Assembly (NCBI RefSeq): GCF_905220415.1
Contig: NC_059546.1
Span: 9,796,001-9,860,000 of the forward strand
DNA length: 64,000 nucleotides
Direction: 5' to 3'
Origin: Colias croceus
Lineage: Eukaryota; Arthropoda; Insecta; Lepidoptera; Pieridae
Part shown: piece by piece, positions 43,945 to 55,517 of the stretch
Layout: the number at the start of each line of letters is the position of its first letter
How positions within the stretch are numbered: position 1 is the first letter of the stretch
Made by a program: the position numbers and the translations under genes
The notes under the pieces: model-generated
Databases searched by the model: none
Told to the model about the DNA's origin: nothing
The model's input: the letters and a program-made list of their open reading frames with translations, nothing else

Positions 43945-44429
43945 ATAATGAAAATATGAACTACCGTTATTCAAATTCCAAGCTTATAAAAATAATTAAT
44001 TTATCTCCATCTAACTATCACTGCACGATTGAAATAAAACATACCTACTTTACCAAAAAATAATTGTAGCATTAAGAAAGAAAAAAAATAATAAATATGT
44101 TTTTATTATAATAAGAATATTTAGTAAATAATGGCCATAATACGTTCGAGACATAATGAGACATAAATTGAAACTTTATTGAACTACAAGCCTGTTCAGT
44201 GTCACAATATTAATTATAAAAAATGCTAACGATTTTGTATGAAAACTTCCTGGCCATAAAATTTCAAAGGAAATATAAATTTGTCTCAAAGATTCCCCTG
44301 ACTTAATTACTTGCTGAAGATCAGCGTTAACTAGTTTATTTTGAATTTTAAACGTGCAGATATTCATTGAAAAGACCAACATTCATTTACTCTAATAAGT
44401 AATAGTGTAACTTATTACCGGTGCTATTC
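43945..44429. other. AT-rich non-coding stretch
   Basis: Nothing recognised. Confidence 0.4.
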
Positions 44430-44583
44430 ATCTATACTAATATTATAAAGCTGAAGAGTTTATTTGTTTGTTTATTTGAACGCGTTAATCTCAGGAACTA
44501 CTGGTCCGATTTGAAAAATTATTTCGGTGCTAGATATCGAGGAAGGCTATAGGCTATATATCTTCACGCTAAGACCAGCTAGT
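44430..44583 (+). repeat. Family D repeat lacking the GC-rich module
   Basis: TCTATACTAATATTATAAAG to CACGCTAAGACCAGCTAGTA; the GGAGCGGAGC...GCGG part is deleted, yet the AGCTAGT end is kept. Confidence 0.75.
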
Positions 44584-44829
44584 ATAATAATATAAATTGT
44601 GAACTAATTTGATTGAAATGTGTTATTGTTCGTACAAATTACAATGATGTAGGTAACATAATTTATATACTTATTTAGTATATACTTTGTATCAACTTAC
44701 AACACGATAAAGCTACATTTTGATGATAACCTTACTAATATATTAAATTTAATAACTAAAAAAAATCGTTAACTCAGTCTGTCCATCTCTTCTTCGCGCT
44801 TAAACCACGGTTTGAATGAAAATTGATAC

Positions 44830-44940
44830 AAATATAGTTTGGAATCTGATAAAGGGCCTTAGGCCTAGGTTTTATCCCGGAAATCCCACAGGAACGGGAA
44901 CTGTGTGGGTTTTCCTGTAAATACGCGGGCGAAGCCAATT
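44830..44940 (+). repeat. Family A repeat fragment
   Basis: TTTTATCCCGGAAATCCCAC, then AATACGCGGGCGAAGCC; the head and final CTAGT are missing. Confidence 0.65.
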
Positions 44941-44956
44941 ACGGAAATAAACTATA

Positions 44957-45156
44957 ATCTATATATATAAAACTCGAAGGTGACTGATATAGTGATCTAT
45001 CAACGCACAGCCCGAACCACTGGACGTATCGGCCTGAAATTTGGCATGCAGGTAGATGTTAGGACGTAGGCATCCGCTAAGAAAGGATTTCCCGAAATTC
45101 TTGTGGGAACGGGGAAAAACGGGGATGCACGTACAAAGTCGTGGGCGGAAGCTAGT
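44957..45156 (+). repeat. Family H repeat (probable LINE 3' end)
   Basis: ATCTATATATATAAAACTCG, GGTGACTGATATAGTGATC, AGCCCGAACCACTGGACG, then GTCGTGGGCGGAAGCTAGT. Resembles the 3' ends of RTE-type elements in Lepidoptera. Confidence 0.65.
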
Positions 45157-45887
45157 CATATTATAATGATAGTATTTACTAGATGGAAGATAGTTGCACA
45201 GTGTCACAAGATAAAGCAAATACAATTGCATTATATAGAAAAAACTTTCCCTCAACCCATGTGTGATGTGAAATTGTGAAGCTATCCTTACACAATCAAA
45301 CAGAACCTTCTAGATTTAAAACAATCATATCCCAGTAAACGAACATTGGAAAGCGCCAAACTATAACTTATGCACGTTCATATTGGAAGCATTTGGCTCT
45401 ATATTCACTTGGTTGTTCTGTAAAAGTTGCTTTCGGCCAGGAAATTGAGTGGTTTGGACATACACCAACCGGCCAAATCGATGATAGCGATTTCCGTACG
45501 TTGTTAAACATGGATATGTTGGGAGAATCGTTTGGAACGTGTTATGGATAGTAGAGTACAGTTTAGTGGCGATGTTCCATCTCTGAACGTAGTGAAAGGA
45601 GTTTCAATATCCATCTTATTATTACGGCTCGTACACACATGTAGATATCTATGGTACACACTGTTAGGATTAACTTCACGGTCATTACAGATCAAAATCG
45701 AAGGTCAACTCGAAGGTCAAACTTTCGAGTTGTTAAAAAATAATTAAAATTAATTTAACTTTATTCCGGATCTAAATATCTAGGTCATTACGATAATTAA
45801 TATTCGTCAGGTTTACAAAATGAACGAAAACAAAATAATAAAATTTTGAAAACGTTTACGAACAAGCCCGTGATATAAGAGCATTAA
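45157..45887. other. Stretch without recognised gene or repeat
   Basis: At 45504-45747 both strands are open for 60-70 codons, with no recognised domain. GTCAACTCGAAGGTCAAACTT at 45703-45723 is a short internal repeat. Confidence 0.4.
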
Positions 45888-46226
45888 TTTAATCAATAAC
45901 CTTAGGAGGGTTCAATATTGGAGATGTAAAAACGATAAGCTTACAAAAATTATAAATCTGTACTTAGAAGTAAAAGGCTGAAGAGTTTGTTTGTTTGCAC
46001 GCGATAATCTCAGGAACTACGAGACCGATTAGAAAAAATATTTACAGTTAGATAGTCCATTTATCCAGGAAAGCTCTATGCTATATTATATCATCTCGTT
46101 AAGACTAATAGGAGAGGAGTTATCCAGGAAAAATACGGGGCACAGCTAGTTTAATACATAACCTTAAGAGGGTTCAATATTGGAGATGTAAAAACTTAAC
46201 GACCTAAATTTGATAAGCTTACAAAG
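45888..46226 (+). repeat. Family D repeat (45975-46150) between direct repeats of about 60 bases
   Basis: GGCTGAAGAGTTTGTTTG to GGGGCACAGCTAGT is a D copy. The sequence around AGGGTTCAATATTGGAGATG occurs on both sides (45896-45933 and 46158-46195), followed by GATAAGCTTACAAA in each. The right copy holds about 17 extra bases. Confidence 0.7.
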
Positions 46227-47366
46227 GTTAAATTGAGTAATAAAACAGTGTCCGAGATTGTGAGATAGGACACGATTTGATTCTTATGAGTTATAATTAA
46301 CATTTTGCAACTAAGTTTCGAACCTTATTTTAATAATTGATACCTATTACATACTTACTTTTCTTTGGTAGATTTTTCAAATTGAAATTTGAAACACCAA
46401 TTTGTTCTATGAGCATACCTTAAAACTAATAGTTAGTAATTTAAATTTAAATAACAGAATATTATTGCTATAACCGAAAATATGCGTTACATAATATTAT
46501 TCTGTATTACATCAGAAATTTTTTCATGCATTCATCTCACGTACATTCAAAATAGCATTGATCGAAATTTTATTTTTACATTTATATATCGATAGAAATA
46601 AATAAAAATGAAATTGATATATGGATATTGATTTGAAGATATTTTACAAGGGTAAAAATACACAGAAACATCAAAATAATTAAGGTGTACGAAAGGATAA
46701 AGACATTGTAATTTGACCCACTTATCAACCAGACGTTTACATTAAAATGTCTAATTCACCAAGACCAAAACGCTTTCAAGCTGGTTTAATATGCGGTTAA
46801 GGTACCTACACAACAACTAACTGTAATTGTATTTATGACAATACATATCCTATTCCATAGAATCCTTGAGCCACAAGCTACGGATTTAGAGATCTTTGAC
46901 GCTGCTATAATGTTTCAACATTGTTGTATTGTTACTTAAAACTGGGAACAATGACGACTAATTTGATATTTATCCTTTGAACTGCATTCTGGAGTACTTG
47001 AGACGTTACAGTAGTTAAGATGTTATGTTAGTCTGGTTGGGTTCAAAGTCCATATTCATAGCATATTAACTACCTATATATATACAATAAATCTGTGATA
47101 CATACTAATATAATATACAACTTGTGTGTTGGTAAATTATCAGCTCTTATATGTTAATTGTAATTTGTAAGAGTAATGTTAAATGGAAGATGTGTATACT
47201 TATGTTGAATTAATATCATATTATTTTACAATGTTGATCCCAAGAAGTTGCATCCACGCATCAAAACTTTACACATAAAAAGTTTCAAGCTTGATTTTGT
47301 TACTACTTTACAGACACTCCGTGACTTTAAAACGCAAGATGGCCTTAAGGACAAATTAATTGCAAT
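46227..47366. other. AT-rich non-coding stretch
   Basis: Nothing recognised. Confidence 0.4.
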
Positions 47367-47639
47367 TTGAACGTTGAATTTGAACATGACATGTCCACGT
47401 TCAAGATCAACCTCCCGGACTGGGAAAAGCTCGCCCTAAACCGTACTTGGCGCAATCTTATTCATGAGGGTTGTAAGGCACATGACCGCAGTTGGTGTGA
47501 TGCACTCCGTGATCGTCGGACTAGATTAAACAATTTATCACCATCCACATCATCATCGTATAAGTGTAATCCTTGTAGGCATTATTGTCGCTCAAGAATC
47601 GGGCTCTTTAGTCACGAACGACGCTGCCCTAAATCTTGA
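47367..47639 (+). pseudogene. LINE-encoded C-terminal fragment with CCHC-like finger
   Basis: Ninety residues, ending at TGA 47637-47639. It carries LPDWEKLALNRTWRNLIHEG and RSWCDALRDRRTR, then a terminal Cys/His motif YKCNPCRHYCRSRIGLFSHE and RRC. This order is the usual end of proteins of a LINE type widespread in insects and other animals, where the last block reads like C..C...C.SRIGL.SH...C. The reverse transcriptase and endonuclease parts are missing and upstream sequence is not coding, so it is a 5'-truncated copy. Confidence 0.75.
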
Positions 47640-48082
47640 CAGATTAGGAAAATTGCAACACTAATAAATTAAAATTTTGAAATTTAAATGTAACTGCATA
47701 TATGATCTACTACAAATCAAATAGGCCAACGACATATAAATAATAAGATAAAACGAACTTAAATCCAACTGCATTATATTTCATCAACGTTTTTGTTTCT
47801 AAATTCGCTGAGTCAAAGTGAATAAGCTATAATGAGATTTCGCGTTGTAATAAATGCTCAATTAAAAATGTAGGTCACATAAATTCAATTCTGCGGTCAT
47901 TAAAAATTAAGGTGTAAGTTTTCAATTTCGCTAACGAGTGTGTGAGAGTGCACATTCTTGTAGGACCAAATTGAGATGAAAGGGTCTTCAAACTACTACC
48001 TATGTGATCCAAGTAATAAGGATTATTATCATTCAGCTTTGTGTGTCATGTGAAAAATACGTCGTAGGATTTTTTTTTAATT
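47640..48082. other. AT-rich stretch, LINE trailer then unique
   Basis: The first bases (AACACTAATAAATTAAAATT) may be the LINE's short trailer. Nothing else is recognised. Confidence 0.4.
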
Positions 48083-48247
48083 AAGCTATAAATTGCATAG
48101 CTTTTATCGCGGGCCTTGAGCGCTGGGACCGAATAGAGAAATTCCGTAACGAAAAAACCTCACGCTCCCCACTCCGACGGGCTCGGAGGTGTGGCTTGAA
48201 GGCATGCTATGCAATAGCTTTACCTCGGCAGTCCCCGAGTGCCACAC
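48083..48247 (-). repeat. GTGTGGCACTCGG repeat, copy 3
   Basis: From TAAGCTATAAATTGCATAGC to GTCCCCGAGTGCCACAC; the inverted copy of 43784-43944. Confidence 0.8.
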
Positions 48248-48692
48248 ATATAAAATTAAACCGGTATATTTACGTAGTTTATAAACTGCACTTCAATAAA
48301 TAAGCTAACTAAAGAACTAACCAACCGTATGGATGTCAAGGATAAACTAATATTTATCTTAAATTTACGTTTATGTTCATTTTATACATTGAACTTCACA
48401 TTTTACAAATTTACTAGGTCAAATACATATTAACATTACACGAAAACTTAAAACTGTGTGTCAAAAAACCTTTTTTATGTAATGTGTCAGAAAACTAAAC
48501 ACATAATGCGTCGAGAAAATTCTTGGCATGAATAGATTTGTGAGGCGAGAAAGCTGTCAAAGAAATATGTTAACAGAAATTTACATTTAAATTTGTATTA
48601 CTAGCTCTATTTTATATGGATTTGATGAAAGATTATATTTTTAAGAAAAATCTATGCGTTTAAGTGGCAGTTTGTTATTACTATTTGTAACA
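48248..48692. other. AT-rich non-coding stretch
   Basis: Nothing recognised. Confidence 0.4.
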
Positions 48693-48890
48693 ATCTATAC
48701 TAATATTATAAAGCTGAAGAGTTTGTTTGTTTGATCGCGCTAATCTCAAGAACTACTCTGGTCCAATTTGAAAGATTATTTTGGTGTTTGATAGCCTATT
48801 TATCGAGGAAGGCTAAAGGCTATATTGTATCATCACGATCAGACCAACATAAGCGGAGCCACGGGGGTGAAACCGCGCGGAGCAGCTAGT
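48693..48890 (+). repeat. Family D short dispersed repeat
   Basis: ATCTATACTAATATTATAAAG to CCGCGCGGAGCAGCTAGT. Confidence 0.85.
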
Positions 48891-49224
48891 TTAATAATAA
48901 ATACCAATAATTTCTAGTGCTTAATAAATCCACATCGGAATATCTTATTTACCTCTCCACCTTTCCATTCAGACCAAATATAAAATCCAGATAAATTAGA
49001 TTCTCGATCAAAAGAAAGAAATAAATTATATGAAATTTATTTTAAGCTTGAACTAACTTAGCTTCGAGATCGCTTCGGATGAAATATAGATATCGAAGTA
49101 GGGATGCCAAGTCATAGACAAATGGGGTATAATTAATAATCATCTTCCAATTTTTAAATTATGAAAGAATATTTATTTCTGAATGCGTTAAATAACAATT
49201 CACAAGATTTTTCAAACAGCTGCA
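48891..49224. other. AT-rich non-coding stretch
   Basis: Nothing recognised. Confidence 0.4.
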
Positions 49225-49365
49225 GGGGCCGTATTTTGCTCTTATTTCCAGACAGTTTACGCCGTGAATTGAACTGACTGGCAAATCCATATTATGATCG
49301 CAATAACCAGTCATGGAATACTAAATACAGTCTGGAAATAAGAGGTACGGCCTATATACAGCCCC
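49225..49365. repeat. Hairpin MITE-like element
   Basis: GGGGCCGTATTTTGCTCTTA with TTTCCAGAC at the left faces GTCTGGAAATAAGAGGTACGG and CAGCCCC at the right. About 140 bases. No clear duplication. Confidence 0.65.
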
Positions 49366-49883
49366 AGTGCAATTTTAACTTGAGATTTTAAAGCCATTGG
49401 CCAACCCTTCCACGATCTTAGCTGAGAAATATCCTGTTAATCTTTAATACTTACCCCTTCTTGTGACGTCATCGTTTTTCAATTGCTTAATGGATCTCTT
49501 ATAAATGATTGATGGCATCGAAACAAAACACTTAAATAAAAGATAGGTTTGTCTGTCAATATATTTCGGAGGAGCAAAACAATCGAGTAGTTTTCAACGA
49601 CTAGTGTTTTGGTTATTGTGAATCTTTTGAGGAAAACGAACAATGTGTTCCTGAATAACTAGAAGAGGTGCCTACTAGGAGCAGAGGTACTACCCAACCA
49701 ACAAATCGTTGCTCTATAGAAGGGATAAGAACGTTTCAGAGGTGCTAATTGGTAGTCCTATAAGGGTGATATGAACGTTGTATAAACCCCAAAGTGGCGC
49801 ATTTATAAAGCCATTTGATGGTATTGTGTTGCTGTAGCAGCAACTCAGATGCCATTTGGACCTATAGAAGAGTACACTTATAG

Positions 49884-50047
49884 AATCGCGATGCTGTTAT
49901 AGAGCGAAGTAGTGATATAAAAGGAACCGCGATGCTGTTACAGCGCGAAGTTGTGTTTTAAGAGTAACCGCAAATCTTTTGTAGCACGAAGTTGCAATGT
50001 ACGAGCCACCGCGACGCTACAATTATAGTACAAAATGGTAAATCGTG
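49884..50047 (+). repeat. Four-unit 41-base tandem array
   Basis: Units start at 49884, 49925, 49966 and 50007, exactly 41 bases apart. The unit consensus begins AACCGCGATGCTGTTATAGC and continues GCGAAGTTGT. Related single motifs occur near 51312 (CACCGCGACACTGTTATACG). Confidence 0.85.
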
Positions 50048-50407
50048 TACCAGTTGATAATACGAGTAAATGACTATAGGAACCATCATCGTGGTGTCGA
50101 GTATTAATTTTTGTTACGCTGTTAATTATGTTAGATATATAAACTGACTGGCGAATGAAATTTTACTGATAGATTATATGCATAATTACGATGTTTTTTT
50201 AATGCCCCCCTCGAATTATTGAGTTTTAAGTAATTAAAAACTAATTTTACACCAAATTGCTGTATAGGATGCCAAATAGCAACTCCGTGGCTATTATACA
50301 ACCGCAAACGAACGTAGTTTTGACAACTGTCATGCCTTAAACTGGATTAAATTAGTAGGGTTCCCTGATGTAAATAGAAAACCCATAACATTTTTTTTTT
50401 GTATTTT

Positions 50408-50641
50408 CTAGTGTAAATTCCGATTTTTAGATTCCGATCCCGAAGTGTCAAGCAGAACACTAGAGTCTGAATGGTCTGCTTCTGAATTATCACAAACCAC
50501 ATGATGGCTGTTTAATTGGTTTTGTTCATAGGATGTAACAGATTGTACGGAATCATTGTCCGTATTCGAAGCCTCACCTTGAATTTGTCTGTCTTGTCTG
50601 TCAATCCTTACTTACTTGTCTTACATATGTTCTAAATCCAT
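50408..50641 (-). pseudogene. Collapsed transposon gene: start and last exon only
   Basis: On the - strand an ATG at 50639-50641 (MDLEH) is followed by a donor-like GTAAGA. An acceptor-like GGATTGACAG and a 67-codon open frame then end at TAG 50408-50410. The frame includes GEASNTDNDSVQSVTSYEQN and SEADHSDSSVLLDTSGSESK, an acidic, Ser-rich protein end of coding character. The transposase body between the two parts is missing. The parent family is not recognised. Confidence 0.45.
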
Positions 50642-51554
50642 GATTTTATTAAATAGAACCCTTCAATTATTCACGATACGGTGCTGACAATATGGCAGGT
50701 TTTTGTTGTTTTAAAGAGAAAGAAACTCTCTTATAGGCCGTATATCTCTCGTAAGTGTCGCATTTTACTACATTAATACGCCGTTTTTGTTACATAACAG
50801 ATTTATTAACTCTTTTATACAGTAAAACAGTCCTATAACTCTGACCACTCAGCTATTACACCACTGCGTTATAATGGGCAGAAAAACACTAATATAATTC
50901 AATTAGGTTACAAAGAAGTGATATAGAACTCGGATATATCACCTAATTGCTCTATTATGGAGTTTCAGCTACCATGAAGATTCACAGTGCTATAATAGCA
51001 ATAAGGAAAACCATTACAACACTAAATTGTCCTATTGTAGATTTTTTTACGCCTCTATAGGCATGGGACTATAAAGGTTACCCTAGAATCGTTTATTGCA
51101 CTAATTTGCTGTAATAAAGAGACCACCAGCGCTGTTATGTGATTATATCGCCCTGTTATTGCTGTATCAAAATCTGGATAAGAGCTGCTCTATAAACGCC
51201 GTATAAAATAGTGATATAAACGTTTACATCACCTTGTTATGGGACAAATCTGCTGTGTATGATTATAGAGCAAAATCATCTCATTAAACGCTATTATACA
51301 ACAAGCTTGTCACCGCGACACTGTTATACGTCATTTAAAAAGCTTTTTAGTGTTGTAAGTTATTGTTATAGGACATCTTTGCTGGTTGGGTAGGTCTTCA
51401 TGAGTGTATTATTGTCATTAAGAGCCCATTATAGCGCTGGCCAGGTAGCCCACGTGAACAAAATAATATTAATAACAGGGTCCACGAAAAATAATTTGGA
51501 CGATACCAACTAATTTAGAAAATACCCATAAAATAATTTGTACAGTTCAAATAT

Positions 51555-51801
51555 TTTTAACCGACTTTAAAAAAAGGAGGAGGTTATCAATTCGGCCCGT
51601 ATGTTTTTTTATGTATGTACACCGATTACGCCGAGGTTCCTGAACCGATTTACGTGATTCTTTTTTTGTTCGATGCGGGATGGTGTTGAATTGGTCCCAT
51701 CAAAATTTTATTTGGATAGGCCCAGTAGTTTTTATTTTATGAGCATTTTTGTCTGTATTTGTAAATGTTGCAAGTGCAAGTTTGAAGTCGGTTGTTTTTA
51801 A
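51555..51801 (+). mobile_element. AACCGACTT terminal-inverted-repeat element
   Basis: TTTTTAACCGACTTTAAAAA at the left and TTTGAAGTCGGTTGTTTTTAA at the right. The body (GGAGGAGGTTATCAATTCGG, then CACCGATTACGCCGAGG) is a type abundant in Lepidoptera. About 247 bases, non-coding. Confidence 0.75.
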
Positions 51802-52241
51802 CGCAGTTATCACTTGTTCAAACTTTAAACAGGTAAATTACTAACTATTACACTACCTACTAAATTATAGTCCCCCTTGCCTTCAGTAAAATTAATTATA
51901 ATATTATAGAACATTTTTATCCTCTCCATGTTTACGTTATGTTGCCAGGAATAAAATTAGTGTTAACGTTGGAATTGAATTAAAAACTCCTTTGAGTTCA
52001 GTTTGAGAAGCAACTGTGTCAATAAGTACTTCGTAGCCATCTTGGAGTTTCATAATTAATTGCGAATATTTTTAATGATACTTCCTAACATAATAATTAT
52101 GATACAGGAGTTGCCTACTAATTCTATTCATATTTAAACGAAAAGTGTGTGATGGGTAAATGGTTATAGTTGTTTCGTTGTTCGATGTTTGCTCTGGGTA
52201 GCTAGCTACTGTTAGTAATTATTCTGTGTCAAGGTGTTAAT

Positions 52242-52430
52242 TCACTACATAGTATAAAACAAAGTCGCTTTCTCTGTCCCTATGTCCCTTTGTATGCTTA
52301 AATCTTTAAAACTACGCAACAGATTTTGATGCGGTTTTTTTTAATAGATAGAGTGATTCAAGAGGAAGGTTTTAGTATATAATTTATTAGGTTTTAGACA
52401 AAGCCGCGAAGCCGCGGGCGGTAAGCTAGT
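52242..52430 (+). repeat. Family C short dispersed repeat
   Basis: CACTACATAGTATAAAAC to GCCGCGGGCGGTAAGCTAGT. Confidence 0.85.
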
Positions 52431-53372
52431 TATCTATATAAGTATTTAAAATTATATAATATGTATGTTTAACAGCCAATTTGTTTCCATAACATAATAT
52501 GCGAAAGCTGGGATCAGGTCGGGCTGAGTGTGAAAAATGTCCTGAAATACCTAGTTATTTATTTTAGTTTTATTACTCATACACGAAAAATAGCTGATCA
52601 TGTTTCCATGGAATTAAGCATCTTATATGCTGGTTATATTAATTCAATCTAACATATATGTATCCATAGTATATAGCATGAATTAGAACCTCAACTATGT
52701 TTTATTCAGTATAAGTAGGTGAAGCCGCGGGCTCTAGCTAGCTTCTGATATAAATATTACCATATTCACCCAAACTTTAAGCCGACAAGGGTAACTTCTT
52801 TCATTTAAATAGCCGTGAAAGTACTTTGTCAACGAAATATTATTAATAGGGATTAATTTGTACTGCGACAGACCACAGCAAAGTTACGGGTCTGTTTCGT
52901 AAAGGTAAAAAGGGACGTATTATAAAACTTTTCGATAGTTACCATACTTCATGTTCAATATGAAAATAATTCTATTCATCGGCTATTATTTTTATGGCCA
53001 AACTTTTTTTTTACTTTTTATTAGATGCTTTTGTTATTTTGTTATTCTCTGACATGAATTTTAGTTAAATGTCCATTTAAATCCACCCATTTTAATATAT
53101 TATGAATTACTCTTGAATTACTAAAGTTTTATGATTTACGAGTTTCTCTTTACGACTCCTGGTTTATAGAGGAATGACCTATCTAATGTACCAATGTAGG
53201 TTACACCTTCATTTTACTAATTTGTATTTTTTGTTCGTAGTCAGATGTTGTGTATGTTTTGTGATATGTTTTGCAATGACTAAAATAATACCTACTTACG
53301 TCAGCTGAGTCATTTCTTTCAAATTAAAACTATAGTTTTACTCCATATTCATATGTAGAGTTATGTTTAAAT
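52431..53372. other. AT-rich stretch with a repeat tail fragment
   Basis: AGGTGAAGCCGCGGGCTCTAG at about 52718-52738 is an orphan GC-rich tail of a CTAGT-family repeat. Nothing else is recognised. Confidence 0.45.
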
Positions 53373-53490
53373 AACCTCTATATGTGTGCTAAATTTCATT
53401 GTAATCGGTTCAGTAGTATTTGCGTGAAAGAGTAACAAACACACACATACACATCCTCACAAACTTTCGCATTTATAATATTAGTAGGAT
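53373..53490 (-). repeat. Family A repeat, head part only
   Basis: CCTCTATATGTGTGCTAAAT to ATAATATTAGTAGGAT. The GC-rich side is missing. Confidence 0.75.
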
Positions 53491-53773
53491 AGGATAAGAA
53501 CATTCTAGATTAAACCTTTGTACAAACCTGCAGCCTTTAACAAAATGTGTTTGACTCCGCAATTTTAATACAATCGTTTGAATGTATTCTAAAATGAATT
53601 GTAAATGCTGTTACGATAGCTATTAGAAGCTGACTGGAAGGAAACCTCTATCTACATGAGCGCTGAATCGATTTAATAAAGTAACGTCGTCTAACAAAGA
53701 TATCAAAAAGGAAGCGCTTAAGCGCTTTAGCGATTCAATTTTGTTTTACTGATAATGTTAACTTACCATCGTT
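53491..53773. other. Unique stretch with short palindrome
   Basis: AAGCGCTTAAGCGCTT at about 53712-53727 is self-complementary. Nothing else is recognised. Confidence 0.4.
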
Positions 53774-53842
53774 AATACCATCCGATAGGTACATTGAAAA
53801 GCACTAATATGTGCATCGCTTTTCAATGTATTGGATGGTATT
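53774..53842. repeat. Hairpin with 25-29 base arms
   Basis: AATACCATCCGATAGGTACA plus TTGAAAAGC faces GCTTTTCAATGTATTGGATG plus GTATT. The loop itself contains GCAC/GTGC. The arms differ by a 4-base indel. Confidence 0.7.
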
Positions 53843-54341
53843 CTGTATTTTGCATGCGTTTTTAATTGATTTAATTGTCGAGTTGCTTGAAAGTTTGATG
53901 AGGTATTTTATACGCAAACACTTATTGGTAATTAATTAGCAGTTCTCTTTTTCTTAATTCTACAACATGACAAGATCGATGTCTCACTATTGAACTCATC
54001 AATATAATGTAAATATTATAAAGTTTAATGTAAGAATATACAAATAAGTTGAACTAAAATACGAAATAATGTTATTTCTACTCACGTAAAGCTTATAAAG
54101 AATTCATTTAGCGAATAAAATATACATAAATAATATCCGGATTATTCAATTACACGTGAAATAGGACCTGGCTTAATTTTATATTCTCAGTTTTTGGGAA
54201 AACTAAAATGTTTTATATCTCAACTTTGAAACATGAAACACCTATTGTATTACGAAATAAGGTTGAGTACTTTTGAAGCGGACAACTTTATTCATTTATA
54301 TTACCTATACATATTATATTCAACATTCAATATATTACAGT
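53843..54341. other. AT-rich non-coding stretch
   Basis: Nothing recognised. Confidence 0.4.
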
Positions 54342-54548
54342 ACTAGCTTTCCGCCCGCGGCTTCGCCCGCGTTTTCAGAGAAAACCCCGCATAGTTCCCT
54401 TTCCCGTGGGATTTCCGGGACAAAACCTATCCTATCTCTCAAGTTGGATCGAACTGCACATGGTGTGCGAATTTTATTATAATCGGTTAAGTGGTTTAGG
54501 AGTCCATTGAGGACAAACATTGTGACACGAGATTTATATATATTAAGA
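54342..54548 (-). repeat. Family A variant with a different head
   Basis: ACTAGCTTTCCGCCCGCGGC and ATCCTATCTCTCAAGTTGGA; instead of the usual head it has AACTGCACATGGTGTGCGAA and AGTCCATTGAGGACAAAC. Confidence 0.75.
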
Positions 54549-55057
54549 AGATGTTCAGTATATAATAGATTAGTATAATTGTATTCTCAGAATAAAGATA
54601 GAGTACTTTAGATTACGTCAAACTAAAAATATTTCAAAGCTTTTATTATAGTAAAAAGTACGCTTAACCACGAACACTAAGCATCAGGCATGTTTGCGCT
54701 TTCTGTTAAATGAAAACTCTACAATCATAACAAACTTAACTCAATGAGTTAACCACGTTAGGAGATTTCCGTATCAGCTCTAAAAAAATATTTGAAAACA
54801 AGACGTGCATTCATTACTATAAAACGTACTGAAAAATATTTTAATTGCGTCTACCGTTCACTTGTATACAAACATATTTTATGAGAACTTTCGAGTCCGC
54901 CATTGCAGTCTATACAAATTGAATTACATTCATACCGATGTTTTTGTTTTCACGCTGTTTTGAAAGTTCAAAATCTAATACGCTTGCCTATTGCGAATAT
55001 GATGAGCCGTGTTCATATGGTTTGTTGTTAATTTATATTAAAAAATTAAAAAATTTA
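54549..55057. other. AT-rich non-coding stretch
   Basis: Nothing recognised. Confidence 0.4.
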
Positions 55058-55284
55058 ATCCTACTAAGTAATATTATAAACGCGAAAGTTTGTGAGGATG
55101 TGTGTGTGTGTACGTGTTTGTTACTCTTTCACGCAAATTCTACTGAATCGATTACAATGAGATTTAGCACACATATAGAGGGTAACTTGGATAGGATAGG
55201 TTTTATCCTGGAAATCCCACGGGAACGGGAACTATGCGGGGTTTCCTTTGAAAACGCGGGCGAAGCCGCGGGCGGAAATTTAGT
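55058..55284 (+). repeat. Family A short dispersed repeat
   Basis: ATCCTACTAAGTAATATTAT to GAAGCCGCGGGCGGAAATTT then AGT. A 150-residue frame that runs through it (54938-55390) is an accident of the repeat. Confidence 0.85.
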
Positions 55285-55294
55285 TAATAATATT

Positions 55295-55375
55295 ATCATC
55301 ATCATCATCATCATAAACAGCCCATGTTTGTCCACTGCTGGACATAGGCCTCAGTCATGGCACGCCATTGAGCAT
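55295..55375 (-). mobile_element. LINE 3' terminus with (ATG)n tail
   Basis: On the - strand: CAATGGCGTGCCATGACTGA, GGCCTATGTCCAGCAGTGG, ACATGGGCTGTTT, then six ATG repeats. A well-known end of an insect LINE type; only the last 80 bases remain. Confidence 0.75.
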
Positions 55376-55517
55376 TTTAATTTTACATAGATGAAAAACA
55401 AAGAATACAAAACAGATGGCGCCAAGACTAATACAGTAGTTCGATTTTAGAATATTAAAACTTATAGTAGTTAGTACCTTAGTTACCACCTATATACCGT
55501 TTTTCGTAGTAATATAA

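Larger units (their letters stand above)
49690..51393 (-). mobile_element. TIR transposon with dense subterminal repeats, superfamily unassigned
   Basis: The ends are CTACCCAACCAACAAATC and, inverted, CTACCCAACCAGCAAAGATG. Length about 1.7 kb. Both flanks are filled with degenerate short repeats built around CTATAA and GCTGTTATAG; at 49884-50047 they form an exact 41-base tandem array. TA lies at both CCCAACC borders, so a TA duplication is possible but cannot be separated from the inverted repeat. A gene remnant on the - strand occupies the centre (50408-50641). Confidence 0.75.

Noticed and set aside
45504..45747. Open frames on both strands of 60-70 codons
   Set aside because: No domain or homologue recognised, and both strands open equally, so coding is not supported.
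54938..55390. 150-codon open frame on the + strand
   Set aside because: Most of it is the translation of a family A repeat, and its end is the LINE (ATG)n tail; no coding signature.
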